A stretch of 64,000 nt of DNA. Source: VMCP01 sp965655465. GTDB taxonomy: Bacteria; Bacteroidota; Bacteroidia; NS11-12g; UBA955. Shown here piece by piece: positions 43,399 to 52,012 of this stretch (position 1 is the first letter of the stretch; each line of letters starts with the position of its first letter). The stretch covers positions 1 to 64,000 of the forward strand of contig CBFHGY010000003.1 of the NCBI GenBank assembly GCA_965655465.1. Direction: 5' to 3'. The notes below the pieces were generated by a model. That model worked only from the letters and a program-made list of their open reading frames with translations, made no database searches and was not told the origin of the DNA. A program made the translations under genes and the position numbers.

Positions 43399-44005
43399 AT
43401 GGATGGTGTTCTAAATGCAACACTTTTTCAGCCGTTTTGGCTAATTCGTCGGTATAGAAGCACAAGCCAAAGGTGTAATACGATGCAGAGAAGTAGGTAT
43501 TGGGGGTTAAGGAAAAACGCGCACCCACTCCGGCAGAAAGTCCAAAATAACGCCAAACCCGATAACTCGCACTTACCCCTGTTTCTAAGGGAAGTATCAT
43601 CAGATCCCGATATTCATACGTACCATCCGCTTGTTTGAACGTAAGTGTTGCCGTGCCTACACCCAATTGCACCGTTTGTGTTAAAAACCATCTGTAATTT
43701 TTAAACCAGCGGTACTCTCCAATTCCACTGAGGTAAAAATATTCATACATATTATCGGTTTCATCTTGAAAAAAAGTGGAATACAAACCTATATATGCCG
43801 CTGTTTTATGATAATCTGCCCCAACTCGAAGTCCGAAAATATCTATAGGCTTGCCTTTGAGATACGAACGTCGATTGTCTAAACCGCCGGTAAGCGTAGG
43901 CTTGTTTAAAAAACTCCGTTTAATGGAATCTAATGGGGCCCATTGTTGTGATTTCAGCACATGCGCACTAAAAAAGAGGGCTGTAGAAACCAACAAATGC
44001 TTCAT
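43397..44005 (-). CDS. Secreted/outer-membrane protein, unknown
   Basis: The 202-residue protein has a signal peptide (MKHLLVSTALFFSAHVLKSQ) and outer-membrane-type strands (IFGLRVGADYHKTAAYIGLYSTFFQ, YFYLSGIGEYRWFKNYRWFLTQTVQLGVGT, YFGLSAGVGARFSL, FSASYYTFGLCFYTDEL). No family name is recognised. It is divergent from the next outer-membrane gene; both promoters carry -7 elements 25 bases apart. Confidence 0.65.
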   Translation of the reverse strand: MKHLLVSTALFFSAHVLKSQQWAPLDSIKRSFLNKPTLTGGLDNRRSYLKGKPIDIFGLRVGADYHKTAAYIGLYSTFFQDETDNMYEYFYLSGIGEYRWFKNYRWFLTQTVQLGVGTATLTFKQADGTYEYRDLMILPLETGVSASYRVWRYFGLSAGVGARFSLTPNTYFSASYYTFGLCFYTDELAKTAEKVLHLEHHP

Positions 44006-44012
44006 TCAAAGA

Positions 44013-44020
44013 CAAAGTTA
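44013..44020 (-). promoter_or_regulatory. -7 element of the gene at 43397
   Basis: Minus strand TAACTTTG matches TAnnTTTG and ends 7 bases before the ATG at 44005. It is paired divergently with the element at 44038-44045. Confidence 0.45.
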
Positions 44021-44037
44021 GTTTAAAATACAAACAC

Positions 44038-44045
44038 TACCTTTG
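44038..44045 (+). promoter_or_regulatory. -7 element of the gene at 44061
   Basis: TACCTTTG matches TAnnTTTG and ends 15 bases before the ATG at 44061. Confidence 0.45.
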
Positions 44046-44060
44046 TAGTAATTTCAAGTT

Positions 44061-44906
44061 ATGAAGCAAAATCCTTTTGTCCTTTGCCTGGTGCTCTTCA
44101 CATTTGCCATTTCGAGCGTTGGCAACGTATATGCTCAAATTCGCAGAAAGCCCATAACTCCGGATTTAAATCCACAAACTACTCCTGCTTTAAGTGCTCC
44201 AAGCAACAATACAAACTTGAACAATAACGCGCCCGTATCGATACCCCCAATCATCATTAAACAAGAAAACGAATCGAAAGATATCGTTATTCGCAAGCCT
44301 GAAAAAGGAAGCATTACTGCTGAAGGATTGATGCAAATTAGCTTTGGAGAAGCTCCCATCATGATTAAATTTCCGGAAATAAAAGGGCGCTACTTTGCAA
44401 CCAATAAACTTGCTTACAGAGGAACATTGGGCTTTACCCTTAATTCTCAAACTTTAGAATTTGTAGATAATAAACAAACCGCATCGTATGTAATCTCAAA
44501 CCAGGTAATAACCGCTGGCGGGGGCGTAGAAATGCATGTGAAATCTAGCAAACGAATATCGCCCTATTACGGCGCGGAAGGTTTGATTTTACTAAATTCC
44601 CAAAAAATTTCAGGAACTAATACCGACGATATTAAAACGTACAATTTGGGCGCGGGTTATCAACGCGATTCAACCTATACTGGAATTTATATGGGTGCCT
44701 TAGCTGGACTTGATTATTATCTTAGTTCGGATATATTTATAGGCTTTGAATTGGGTATGGGTCTGAGTTCCTACTCTACCACGCTGGTAGGTGAAAGAAA
44801 AACAATGCGCGGCGTTCTCGTAAGTGAATCTAACGTAGTAACTGGCAGAGGAACGGGAATTGGACTTCGTTATTCCCAAGGAATTCGAATTGGCCTCAAG
44901 TTTTAA
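44061..44906 (+). CDS. Outer-membrane beta-barrel protein, unknown
   Basis: The 281-residue protein has a signal peptide (MKQNPFVLCLVLFTFAISSVGNVYAQ), a Pro/Asn-rich linker to about residue 75, and a barrel of alternating strands (FATNKLAYRGTLGFTLNS, SYVISNQVITAGGGVEMHV, GAEGLILLNSQKISG, GALAGLDYYLSSDIFIGFELGMGLSSYS, GIGLRYSQGIRIGLKF) ending in Phe, a common barrel signature. The nearest likeness is to general outer-membrane porin families. It ends one base before the convergent lipid A deacylase-like gene with no gap. Confidence 0.7.
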   Translation: MKQNPFVLCLVLFTFAISSVGNVYAQIRRKPITPDLNPQTTPALSAPSNNTNLNNNAPVSIPPIIIKQENESKDIVIRKPEKGSITAEGLMQISFGEAPIMIKFPEIKGRYFATNKLAYRGTLGFTLNSQTLEFVDNKQTASYVISNQVITAGGGVEMHVKSSKRISPYYGAEGLILLNSQKISGTNTDDIKTYNLGAGYQRDSTYTGIYMGALAGLDYYLSSDIFIGFELGMGLSSYSTTLVGERKTMRGVLVSESNVVTGRGTGIGLRYSQGIRIGLKF

Positions 44907-45989
44907 TCAATTCCATAAATAGCTCAACCCGAATTCCATGTAATCGGCTTTATTGAGATGGGCTTTTAAACGGCTGCGCGCCACCCAATGGTGACCGAGC
45001 CGGTAATCGAGTCCAAAGGCATTATAAAACCACGGTTTTTCACTATGAAAAGGCTTGACTATATACATTCCAAGGTCTAAACGCAAACCCAAACGACCGT
45101 ACAAGAATACTTTTCCTCCTCGAACTGCCAACTCATAATTCTCAGACTCTCCTGCTCGGGTAAGACTTCCATCGTCGTTCCATTGGTAATTGGGATCCAA
45201 AAAGCCATCCAAGCCCACATCTACATACGAGAACTTACTTTTCTGATAACGGTAACTCAGATCCGCAATCCATACATAGGTTCTTCGAGGATATTCCAAG
45301 CTCTTTTGTCGTGTACCCATTTTAAGTCCAGCCGCAAACGGGAAGGCAAAATACTTATGTTTGGCTTCGTAGTATTGATTTCTTTTATTATGTTTATTTA
45401 AAAGATAACTTACACCTACATTTAAATTTAATGCATTCAAGCCCACATTAGGTTTACTGTAATTACCATTAGAACAATGGGTTAAATTTGCACTCGTAAA
45501 AATGCCAAAACGTTGTACATTGAACCTCGCATTGGCCGATATCACCGCCAAATAATTCCAATGAGAACCGATAGCATAATTTATTGGAATTTGTGTGGTA
45601 TCGTATATTCGGGTTAAATATGAAAGTCCATGAGATATGCGCCAGCCCAGAGCCAAATGTTTACCTAATGGTTTCGCTGCACCAAAAGTAACCCCCGCTC
45701 CAATTTGTGTACCCGTTTGCGGCAATCCCATATCCATAATGAGAAACGTAGCACCTAAGTACCTGGTGGCATGTTTGCGTTCTGCTAATATATTCGGTAC
45801 CCGGGGTTCATGTGGAACTTCCCAATCCGCATCTATCTGAAGTCCATAAACGGGAGCCTTCAGGTCTTGTGTATACGAACTATGGGGTTGCATCGTACCA
45901 AACAAAAGTGAAGCATCGGCTCTATATTGTGCAAGGGCCGATTGCACACATAAAAGCCATAAGGAAAGCAGTTTAAATTTGCTTTTCAT
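44907..45989 (-). CDS. PagL-like acyloxyacyl hydrolase (lipid A deacylase family)
   Basis: The 360-residue outer-membrane protein has a signal peptide (MKSKFKLLSLWLLCVQSALAQ). Its LTHCSNGNYSKPNVGLNALNLNVGVSYLL segment follows the PagL-family pattern H-x-S-N-G...PN.G.N, in which the His and Ser are catalytic. The rest shows barrel strands (LGWRISHGLSYLTRIYD, VSYLLNKHNKRN, ending FGLSYLWN). PagL-type enzymes remove an acyl chain from lipid A. The family call rests on this one motif. The start overlaps the exosortase-associated gene by 17 bases, so it is translated with the exosortase operon. Confidence 0.68.
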   Translation of the reverse strand: MKSKFKLLSLWLLCVQSALAQYRADASLLFGTMQPHSSYTQDLKAPVYGLQIDADWEVPHEPRVPNILAERKHATRYLGATFLIMDMGLPQTGTQIGAGVTFGAAKPLGKHLALGWRISHGLSYLTRIYDTTQIPINYAIGSHWNYLAVISANARFNVQRFGIFTSANLTHCSNGNYSKPNVGLNALNLNVGVSYLLNKHNKRNQYYEAKHKYFAFPFAAGLKMGTRQKSLEYPRRTYVWIADLSYRYQKSKFSYVDVGLDGFLDPNYQWNDDGSLTRAGESENYELAVRGGKVFLYGRLGLRLDLGMYIVKPFHSEKPWFYNAFGLDYRLGHHWVARSRLKAHLNKADYMEFGLSYLWN

Positions 45990-46425
45990 GATTTGTTTTT
46001 ACACTAAAGTAAAGGGCATAGGCCACGAAAACAATCACATACACTGGAGAAGCAATAATTTCAATAATCCGGTTATACATATCATGCAGTACGGTGTGCT
46101 CTCCTACAAACTGCCTATATAAACCGATTGACAGACAAATGAGGTCAAAAAAAGCTAAGAGCAGCCAGAATTGCAGCCTAAAATTAGGATGTAATGTTTC
46201 CCTTTTGAGAAAAAAATACCCCATAAATCCGAAGGTATATACCACGATTTCTCTGAGTGCAAATCGCACTGCATTGGTATTCCAAAAATCAGATTCTTCC
46301 TTTTGTTCGCGCACATATTCGCTGAAGAAATGATACATGACGTATAGGATCCACATGATTAGGACCCATAATCCGAAACGGATTACTTTTCTGCGGATTT
46401 GTTCCCCCGTAAATAAATAATCCAT
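45973..46425 (-). CDS. Exosortase-associated membrane protein
   Basis: The 150-residue protein has four membrane spans (residues ~17-35, ~58-72, ~83-104, ~125-142) and no known catalytic residues. Its gene overlaps the exosortase gene upstream by 43 bases and the acyloxyacyl hydrolase gene downstream by 17 bases. Short multi-span proteins of unknown function next to single-domain exosortases are known in Bacteroidota (exosortase F or X-associated proteins). The assignment depends on this context and topology more than on sequence motifs. Confidence 0.75.
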   Translation of the reverse strand: MDYLFTGEQIRRKVIRFGLWVLIMWILYVMYHFFSEYVREQKEESDFWNTNAVRFALREIVVYTFGFMGYFFLKRETLHPNFRLQFWLLLAFFDLICLSIGLYRQFVGEHTVLHDMYNRIIEIIASPVYVIVFVAYALYFSVKTNHEKQI

Positions 46426-46940
46426 ATAGCAAACATGATTACGTAAACGATAAATTGAAAAATAGTTTTATGAAATATTTGAAACCAATCGGGATGATTT
46501 TTCGCCAGAAAAAACAACGCAACAATGCGCAAGATATTGGTTATATATAAGAAGACAACCCCCCCAATAGTAAACCAGGCCTTGCGTTTCCAATTTATTC
46601 CTGGGAATATCAAAATAAATGCAGCGCACAAATAATACAATTCCCAACCGTCGCAAGCAGAACCTATTAAAATACGCCCTCGCACATCTGCAACGTTCCA
46701 GATGCAGTACCCTGTAATATTTTCGGTTGAACTGAAGGTGGTAGGCTCCGTACCGGTAATCCAAGAAATAAGGATAGCCGAATTTTCAGCTAAACTGCGA
46801 ACCAAAACATTGTGAATAAGATCGATATCCGCAACGGGAAACCAGAGAAGAAATGCAATTACCCCGTTTCTCAAAAACGCCATTTGGGTAGGCGTAAATT
46901 GTGAAAAGAGGGAATTGATTTTGAAAATTTTCTTGATCAT
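46383..46940 (-). CDS. Exosortase family transpeptidase (XrtF/XrtX-like)
   Basis: The 185-residue inner-membrane protein has ~5-6 spans and the exosortase catalytic set: Cys96 in GSACDGWELYYL, Arg138 in TNILRIVALFF, and His157 in FQIFHKTIFQFIVY. Exosortases are membrane transpeptidases that cut C-terminal sorting signals (PEP-CTERM and variants), removing a C-terminal helix and basic tail. The size matches the short single-domain Bacteroidota form rather than the fused EpsH type. It overlaps its partner gene by 43 bases and follows the SRPBCC-protein gene by 34 bases. A candidate substrate is encoded at 60956. Confidence 0.88.
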   Translation of the reverse strand: MIKKIFKINSLFSQFTPTQMAFLRNGVIAFLLWFPVADIDLIHNVLVRSLAENSAILISWITGTEPTTFSSTENITGYCIWNVADVRGRILIGSACDGWELYYLCAAFILIFPGINWKRKAWFTIGGVVFLYITNILRIVALFFLAKNHPDWFQIFHKTIFQFIVYVIMFAIWIIYLRGNKSAEK

Positions 46941-46974
46941 GCCCTACAAAGATAGGCAAAGAAAACGAGGGGAA

Positions 46975-47436
46975 TTAGCGGGGCATTTCACCAAAAAGCG
47001 CAATCAATTTTTCGAAGCGATAATCGAAAATACCTTTAACTTTTGCATCTACAAAAAGCGCGCCTGCAATGGAACCTAGAGGACCTTTACCAATATCATA
47101 GTTGAGGATATCGGTCATTTTTACTCCACCCTCAATGGCTTCAAAATGATGTTCGTGGTGCCAAATATGATAGGGCCCTTTACGTTGTTCATCTACAAAA
47201 AAGGCGTGTTCTTTTATATGGGTAATTTCGGTACACCAGTCGAGTTGAATTCCTAAGAACGGCGAAATCTTGTAGGTAATAAACATGCCTTCATACATTT
47301 TTTCGGGTATATCCGAAGTGATTTTGAAGGTCATATCTGTCGGGGTGATTTCATTCAAGTTTTTTGGGGAGGAAAAGAAATCCCAAGCTTTTTCCAAACT
47401 GATAGGCAAGGATTGTACAGATACGAGTTTTTTCAC
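46975..47436 (-). CDS. SRPBCC family protein
   Basis: The 153-residue protein uses a GTG start and matches the START/polyketide-cyclase fold: SLPISLEKAWDFFSSPKNLNEITPTDM at the start, IKEHAFFVDEQRKGPYHIWHHEHHFEAIEGGVKMTDILNY in the middle, and a C-terminal amphipathic helix (FDYRFEKLIALF). This is the common SRPBCC (coenzyme Q-binding/cell division inhibitor-like) group, typically binding hydrophobic ligands; no enzyme activity is proved. The gene is 34 bases upstream of the exosortase gene and may be the first gene of that operon. A near-consensus -7 (CACCTTTG, 47447-47454) lies 10 bases before the start. Confidence 0.85.
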   Translation of the reverse strand: MKKLVSVQSLPISLEKAWDFFSSPKNLNEITPTDMTFKITSDIPEKMYEGMFITYKISPFLGIQLDWCTEITHIKEHAFFVDEQRKGPYHIWHHEHHFEAIEGGVKMTDILNYDIGKGPLGSIAGALFVDAKVKGIFDYRFEKLIALFGEMPR

Positions 47437-47589
47437 TAATAACTAACAAAGGTGGTGGGGAAAGGTTTATGAAATATAATTTCAAAAGCTACATTTCATT
47501 TTCATGAATTATTATAATTCTAGTTAACAAACATGAAAATCACGCGAAGGATTAAGTATAATTTTTTCAACAACTCCTAAAAACTACCC

Positions 47590-48414
47590 TCAATCCACAA
47601 TCTCCACTATCGACAACACCATCTCTGGATAAATCAATACCCCGTCATCTCCATTTGTGCGGCGGATTTGTACCTTTATTGTTAGGCTCGAACTTGAACT
47701 ATTATCATACACCCCACTAATCGGAAACAACATGGCTTCCCGAGCACCCGTTCCCGTTCCCTGAACATATAACTGCCTCTTCGCCTGTAACGTACTCGTA
47801 GTACTGCCATCGTTGATGGTTAAAATTGCCTCGTTCTCATCGTCGCTACCGGATGTAGCTTGACCCCGTATACTCGAACGTGTATCGTAGCGAATCCACA
47901 ATCTCGAACTGCTCGAAACCGGGGTATAAGAGTAACTGATTACATCGGTATAACTCGTTGAATTAATCGTGACATTACTCGAAAAATTCAAATCACTCGC
48001 ATCTAATAAAACCTGCCGCAATACCTGCCCCTTTGCCGTACCTCGAACAAAGCCGCTTGCCTTCAAATTGCCGCTTACATGTAATGCCTCCGCAGGCGTC
48101 CCTGTAATTCCAATACCTACATTTCCTCCATTGGGCTGCAACCTCAGACCATCTACATCGCTGTAATCGCCCTTATTCCTGGATTGAAGCCAAACTGCGT
48201 CTGTGGCCAACTGTAACCCAAGGTCCAAGGTAGTTGTGCCCAAGCTTCCACCGATACGTAAAAATCCATTACCCGAACTGCCAGTATTGGATACATCCGA
48301 AGCCGCTGCTTGAATTTCAAGGGTGTTTTTAGGGGTTGTGGTACCCACTCCCAACTGTGCCTTCAAGGAAACAGCTGTTGCGAAAATTGCAAATAATAAT
48401 TCCCCTTTTTTCAT
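47590..48414 (-). CDS. Tail-fibre-like secreted protein, paralogue 3 of 3
   Basis: The 274-residue protein has a signal peptide (MKKGELLFAIFATAVSLKAQ). The body contains the trimeric-fibre pattern LQPNGGNVGIGITGTPAEALHVSGN, then TKGQVLRQVLLDASDLNF-like text, a YTPVSSSSRLWIRYDTRS strand, and a C-terminal jelly-roll-like part ending LSIVEIVD. It is clearly related to the two genes upstream. The pattern LNPNGG.VGVG occurs in bacteriophage tail fibres and Bacteroidota surface proteins. The start overlaps the previous gene by 4 bases. No catalytic residues are seen. Confidence 0.75.
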   Translation of the reverse strand: MKKGELLFAIFATAVSLKAQLGVGTTTPKNTLEIQAAASDVSNTGSSGNGFLRIGGSLGTTTLDLGLQLATDAVWLQSRNKGDYSDVDGLRLQPNGGNVGIGITGTPAEALHVSGNLKASGFVRGTAKGQVLRQVLLDASDLNFSSNVTINSTSYTDVISYSYTPVSSSSRLWIRYDTRSSIRGQATSGSDDENEAILTINDGSTTSTLQAKRQLYVQGTGTGAREAMLFPISGVYDNSSSSSLTIKVQIRRTNGDDGVLIYPEMVLSIVEIVD

Positions 48415-49199
48415 CTTGCCACCTCCGTAATCGTTAATAACATATCGGGTTCAAGGGTAAAAGTATCGTCAATGCCTAATTCCTGAACGTCGATTTTAAT
48501 TGTGAGCGTGCTGGTACCCGAATTGATATATACTCCGCTAATAGGTAACAATGAAGTGGCGCGACCTCCGCCTCCACTTGCATTGTCGAAATACGACTGA
48601 CGGGTTTGGATGGTCGTACTTCCTACCAATAAATAGGAATACCAATCGTCGTTACCAGATCCTCCTATGCTATATTTCCCGTTGAAGGCCACAAAAATCT
48701 TACTGTTTGAAGATACCGGAGTATAATTATATGATACTATGGTAGATCTTGCATTTGCAACCTGTGTATTTCCCGATTTTGACAAATCCGATTCATTGAG
48801 CACCACGGTATTCAAAACTTGACCCGCTTGAGCGGCCTTTACGCTTCCGGATAGATATATATCGCCGTTTACGGTAAGTATTTCACTGCCTTCGCTCCCA
48901 TTTATGGCTACTTTTCCGCCATTGGGATTTAATAAAAGTGGGTTTGAATTGGAGTAATTTGAGGCATCACGAGCTTGGATCCATGCATTCGTAGTACCGT
49001 TAACACCCGCATCCCCAGCGGCATTCGACCCCGTTTTTTGAATGCGCATCACCCCATTGGCTGCACTTCCCGATCCCGCAGCTGCTGCAGACACCCCAAC
49101 AACATCCAAATTATTCACCGGAGCATTCGTTCCAATACCGGTTTGCGCGAGTACCGGCAGCACCGTTAATCCACAAACCAAGAATATCATGTTTTTCAT
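48411..49199 (-). CDS. Tail-fibre-like secreted protein, paralogue 2 of 3
   Basis: The 262-residue protein has a signal peptide (MKNMIFLVCGLTVLPVLAQ). It shares with its neighbours the LLLNPNGGKVAI block, the GQVLNTVVLNESDLS block, the YTPVSSNSKIFVAFNGKYSIGG strand, a GGGG-Arg loop, and the ending LLTITEVAR. Compared with paralogue 1, the Gly loop is shorter and the phrases diverge, so the duplication is old. It overlaps each neighbour by 4 bases (ATGA). The function is unknown; a surface fibre role is an inference. Confidence 0.75.
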   Translation of the reverse strand: MKNMIFLVCGLTVLPVLAQTGIGTNAPVNNLDVVGVSAAAAGSGSAANGVMRIQKTGSNAAGDAGVNGTTNAWIQARDASNYSNSNPLLLNPNGGKVAINGSEGSEILTVNGDIYLSGSVKAAQAGQVLNTVVLNESDLSKSGNTQVANARSTIVSYNYTPVSSNSKIFVAFNGKYSIGGSGNDDWYSYLLVGSTTIQTRQSYFDNASGGGGRATSLLPISGVYINSGTSTLTIKIDVQELGIDDTFTLEPDMLLTITEVAR

Positions 49200-49996
49200 C
49201 GTGCGATCTCCTTAATAATTAACGTAGCGTCTGGATAAACGATTAAATTGTCATCGGTACTGGTACGATAAGCCGAAACACGAATTGTCAAAGCATTTGT
49301 GCCGCTATTTTGATAGTATCCCATTAGAGGAAAGGGCGGATTTCCGCGACCACCGCCTCCGCCACTACTCCCCCCATCAAATCGCATGGCATTTGCTTGA
49401 ACACGCGTTCCCCCAATAGTCAAAAACGTTTCTACAATATCGGAAGCACTACCACTTAAAAAAGCCCGCCCGTCGTATTCAACATAAATTTTAGAACTGC
49501 TCGAAACGGGAGTGTAGGTATAGGAAACCAAGGTCGTTTCAGAAGTGCCACTTACGGTAATGCTGGAACCGAAGTTTAAGTCCGACTCGTCTAAAAATAC
49601 CATATTAAGAATCTGTCCGGCACCCGCTGCTATCACACTGCCGTTGACCTGAACGTTGCCTTGAACCGTTAATTTTTCATCGGGGGAAGTATTACCTACC
49701 CCTACGTTTCCGCCATTGGGATTCAACAGCAAGGGCATATTGGAAGTATAATTGGTGGCATTTCGCGCTTGTAACCATCCATAATTGTCTTTGCTCAAGC
49801 CAAAATCTAAAACTCCGTTGGCATTGGTACTCCCCAAACGCAGCACTCCATTTTGGGAACTTCCCGATTTAGCGGCAGCGGCAGTATCGCCAATTATATC
49901 AAAAGCATTTACGGGGGAAGTGGTATTCACACCGACCTGAGCAGATAAGACCGAACCTCCGACCAAGAGCGCAAATAATGAAACGAATTTCAACAT
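49196..49996 (-). CDS. Tail-fibre-like secreted protein, paralogue 1 of 3
   Basis: The 266-residue first gene of the triplet has a signal peptide (MLKFVSLFALLVGGSVLSAQ). Its segments are LLLNPNGGNVGVGNTSPDEKLTVQGN, GAGQILNMVFLDESDLNFGSSITV, YTYTPVSSSSKIYVEYDGRAFLSG, a long Gly-Ser loop (FDGGSSGGGGGRGNPPF), and LIIKEIAR at the end. The N-terminal part resembles phage tail fibre repeats and the C-terminal part resembles a knob-like jelly roll (inference). A -7 element TATTTTTG is at 50022-50029 (minus), 25 bases before the ATG. Downstream paralogues overlap it by 4 bases. Confidence 0.75.
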   Translation of the reverse strand: MLKFVSLFALLVGGSVLSAQVGVNTTSPVNAFDIIGDTAAAAKSGSSQNGVLRLGSTNANGVLDFGLSKDNYGWLQARNATNYTSNMPLLLNPNGGNVGVGNTSPDEKLTVQGNVQVNGSVIAAGAGQILNMVFLDESDLNFGSSITVSGTSETTLVSYTYTPVSSSSKIYVEYDGRAFLSGSASDIVETFLTIGGTRVQANAMRFDGGSSGGGGGRGNPPFPLMGYYQNSGTNALTIRVSAYRTSTDDNLIVYPDATLIIKEIAR

Positions 49997-50182
49997 ATTA
50001 TAACAAGAGTGTGAAGCGACTCAAAAATATACTGAAAATGCCCTAATTCGGCAGATTTACATCCACAAAAGGCTAAAAAAAACAAAAAAGTACACATAAG
50101 AACACGAAGTCATTTCGATTCGGCACCTTTAATAGGCCCGTACATGAACCATTTATAACGTACCGTTTGGCACCTGTATGCA

Positions 50183-50794
50183 TTATTTAACCCGAACGGT
50201 ATTCAACTGTTCCATTACGACCTTTTGCCAATTATTCTCATCGGGCACGTATTCCCAATTCAATTCAGCAATATAACGATCCATAAACAAGATGATACGT
50301 CGGGCGGTAAAACGGTTTTTCTTTACCGTATTCAGCAACTGATTGTCGGACCGGGTAAATTTATAACTGAACTGCAATCCGCGGTATCCCATTACTTCAA
50401 CAATCTCGGGCATTCCCAATTCTACTTGTTGATGCTTAGATGGATCCAAACCCTGTCGTTGTTTATTCCGGGTATCCATGGCAAAGTTCCGAACATAGGG
50501 GGTAAGTGTATCTTGTTTTAAATCTAAAAGAAATTTAGCATGGGCTTTTTCACTCCAAGGATAACTGCGAATTGGTTGAATCCAAAGTACCACATGGGTA
50601 AATTGGGGATCGAAGCCCCCGCCTTTATACCCTTTTTGTCGGAAGCAATAGCCGGGTTGATTATTCATTTCCTCGGCGGAGACCCATTCTAATTTCGGGT
50701 GTGTTTCTTTAATAATAAACTCGGGGTATTGGGCTTTTAAAACAGAACTCACAATAACAAATCCGCAAAGTAAAAAGGGGCCTAATCGTTTCAT
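50183..50794 (-). CDS. Secreted protein, unknown
   Basis: The 203-residue protein has a signal peptide (MKRLGPFLLCGFVIVSSVLKAQ) and a single globular part rich in aromatic and basic residues (FTHVVLWIQPIRSYPWSEKAHAKFLLDLKQ, YRGLQFSYKFTRSDNQLLNTVKKNRFTARRIILFMDRYIAELNWEYVP). No family is recognised. A -7 element TACCTTTG (50803-50810, minus) ends 8 bases before the ATG, and the divergent neighbour is the HNH nuclease gene. Confidence 0.6.
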   Translation of the reverse strand: MKRLGPFLLCGFVIVSSVLKAQYPEFIIKETHPKLEWVSAEEMNNQPGYCFRQKGYKGGGFDPQFTHVVLWIQPIRSYPWSEKAHAKFLLDLKQDTLTPYVRNFAMDTRNKQRQGLDPSKHQQVELGMPEIVEVMGYRGLQFSYKFTRSDNQLLNTVKKNRFTARRIILFMDRYIAELNWEYVPDENNWQKVVMEQLNTVRVK

Positions 50795-50802
50795 ACAAAA
50801 TG

Positions 50803-50810
50803 CAAAGGTA
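50803..50810 (-). promoter_or_regulatory. -7 element of the gene at 50183
   Basis: Minus strand TACCTTTG followed by C matches TAnnTTTG; it ends 8 bases before the start codon. Confidence 0.45.
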
Positions 50811-50900
50811 AATCAATCTTAAGACCTTTTAATAAGGCGTGAAAAGTTCCAAGTGTCTCCTACTTAAGCTGTATATTGCAGCGTTAAAGGGTAGAATTAA

Positions 50901-52004
50901 ATGAATTCGGAAATTTTTAAAAATATCAATAAAATCATAGAGCGAGACAATAAAACCTCGACCTATAAATTCGCGCTGTTGCGCGGAGTGATTGATATTA
51001 TCCAAAGCAATTCTCCATATATAAAAATCGAAGGGGAACGGGCTATTTTACCCATGGGTTTGCTTATTGAGAATTGGATACTGTATTACTATCCCATCTT
51101 AGCAAATAAAATCCCACAGATTTATGGGAAAAATACCCAACTTCAATTCGAGACTCATTTAAGTGAAGTAATTGAATTCTATGCAAAAAAAGGAGGGATG
51201 TCTGCCTTCTATCGAGATATGCGCAATAATGGCATTGCCGATATCCAAGATATTTTCACTCCCTTGGTTAAATCAATGCGAAAGACTATCGCTACTATGC
51301 CCATGAAATACATTGGCAAATCGATCTACAATGAAGAATATGCCATTTTCAAGCCCAATAGCGACACCTATAAAACAACTAAAATATACGACACCCACAG
51401 TTTGCTTAACTATTCCGGCACGTTTAGCATTCCACTTGATTATTATGAAGCGTTTAAACTCTTAGGAAGTTTTATTTCCGGACAAAACACATTATTGTTC
51501 AAGTGGGCAGAGTTTTCATACGAAGCATCTGGAAGATCCATTCAAAAAGAAACCGTTTTCGAACAAATGACCGAGTATGCCGTGGTAGACCGAAATATCA
51601 CCGCAACAAAGCGCATTTATAGTGAATTATTGGAACGTCAGAAAAAGATCTTTTGTGTATGGACCGGTGAAAAAACAAGTTCATTTGATATCGATCATAT
51701 GCTGCCATTTTCTGTTTGGAAAAATAACGATTTATGGAATCTGCTTCCAGCAAAAACATCGGTTAATCGTGAAAAAAGTGACAAAATCCCTACCCCTGAA
51801 TTAATCCATAAAAGACAAGACATTATTTTCGAATACTGGGATCTTCTAAAGAATAGTTTTGAATTTCGATTCGAAAAAGAAATTGAATTCGCCCTTATTG
51901 GAGATAAGCAGAATAATTGGAAAGATGCAGCAATTTCGCAAATTCAAAATAACTGCGAATACCTTATCGAATCGCGCGGATATACCCCATGGAGTCCTAA
52001 ATAG
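50901..52004 (+). CDS. HNH endonuclease domain protein
   Basis: The 367-residue protein ends with an HNH nuclease core: FCVWTGEKTSSFDIDHMLPFSVWKNNDLWNLLPAKTSVNREKSDKIPT, with DIDH and the Asn/His positions of the beta-beta-alpha-metal fold. The usual first Cys pair is reduced to one Cys (CVWTG), so zinc binding is probably lost or partial. Residues 1-240 are helical and have no recognised domain; they may bind DNA or a partner. The gene is convergent with the PP-loop gene (8 bases between stops) and has no other neighbour of known function. Candidate defence or restriction function is inference. Confidence 0.8.
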   Translation: MNSEIFKNINKIIERDNKTSTYKFALLRGVIDIIQSNSPYIKIEGERAILPMGLLIENWILYYYPILANKIPQIYGKNTQLQFETHLSEVIEFYAKKGGMSAFYRDMRNNGIADIQDIFTPLVKSMRKTIATMPMKYIGKSIYNEEYAIFKPNSDTYKTTKIYDTHSLLNYSGTFSIPLDYYEAFKLLGSFISGQNTLLFKWAEFSYEASGRSIQKETVFEQMTEYAVVDRNITATKRIYSELLERQKKIFCVWTGEKTSSFDIDHMLPFSVWKNNDLWNLLPAKTSVNREKSDKIPTPELIHKRQDIIFEYWDLLKNSFEFRFEKEIEFALIGDKQNNWKDAAISQIQNNCEYLIESRGYTPWSPK

Positions 52005-52012
52005 TCCAATAT

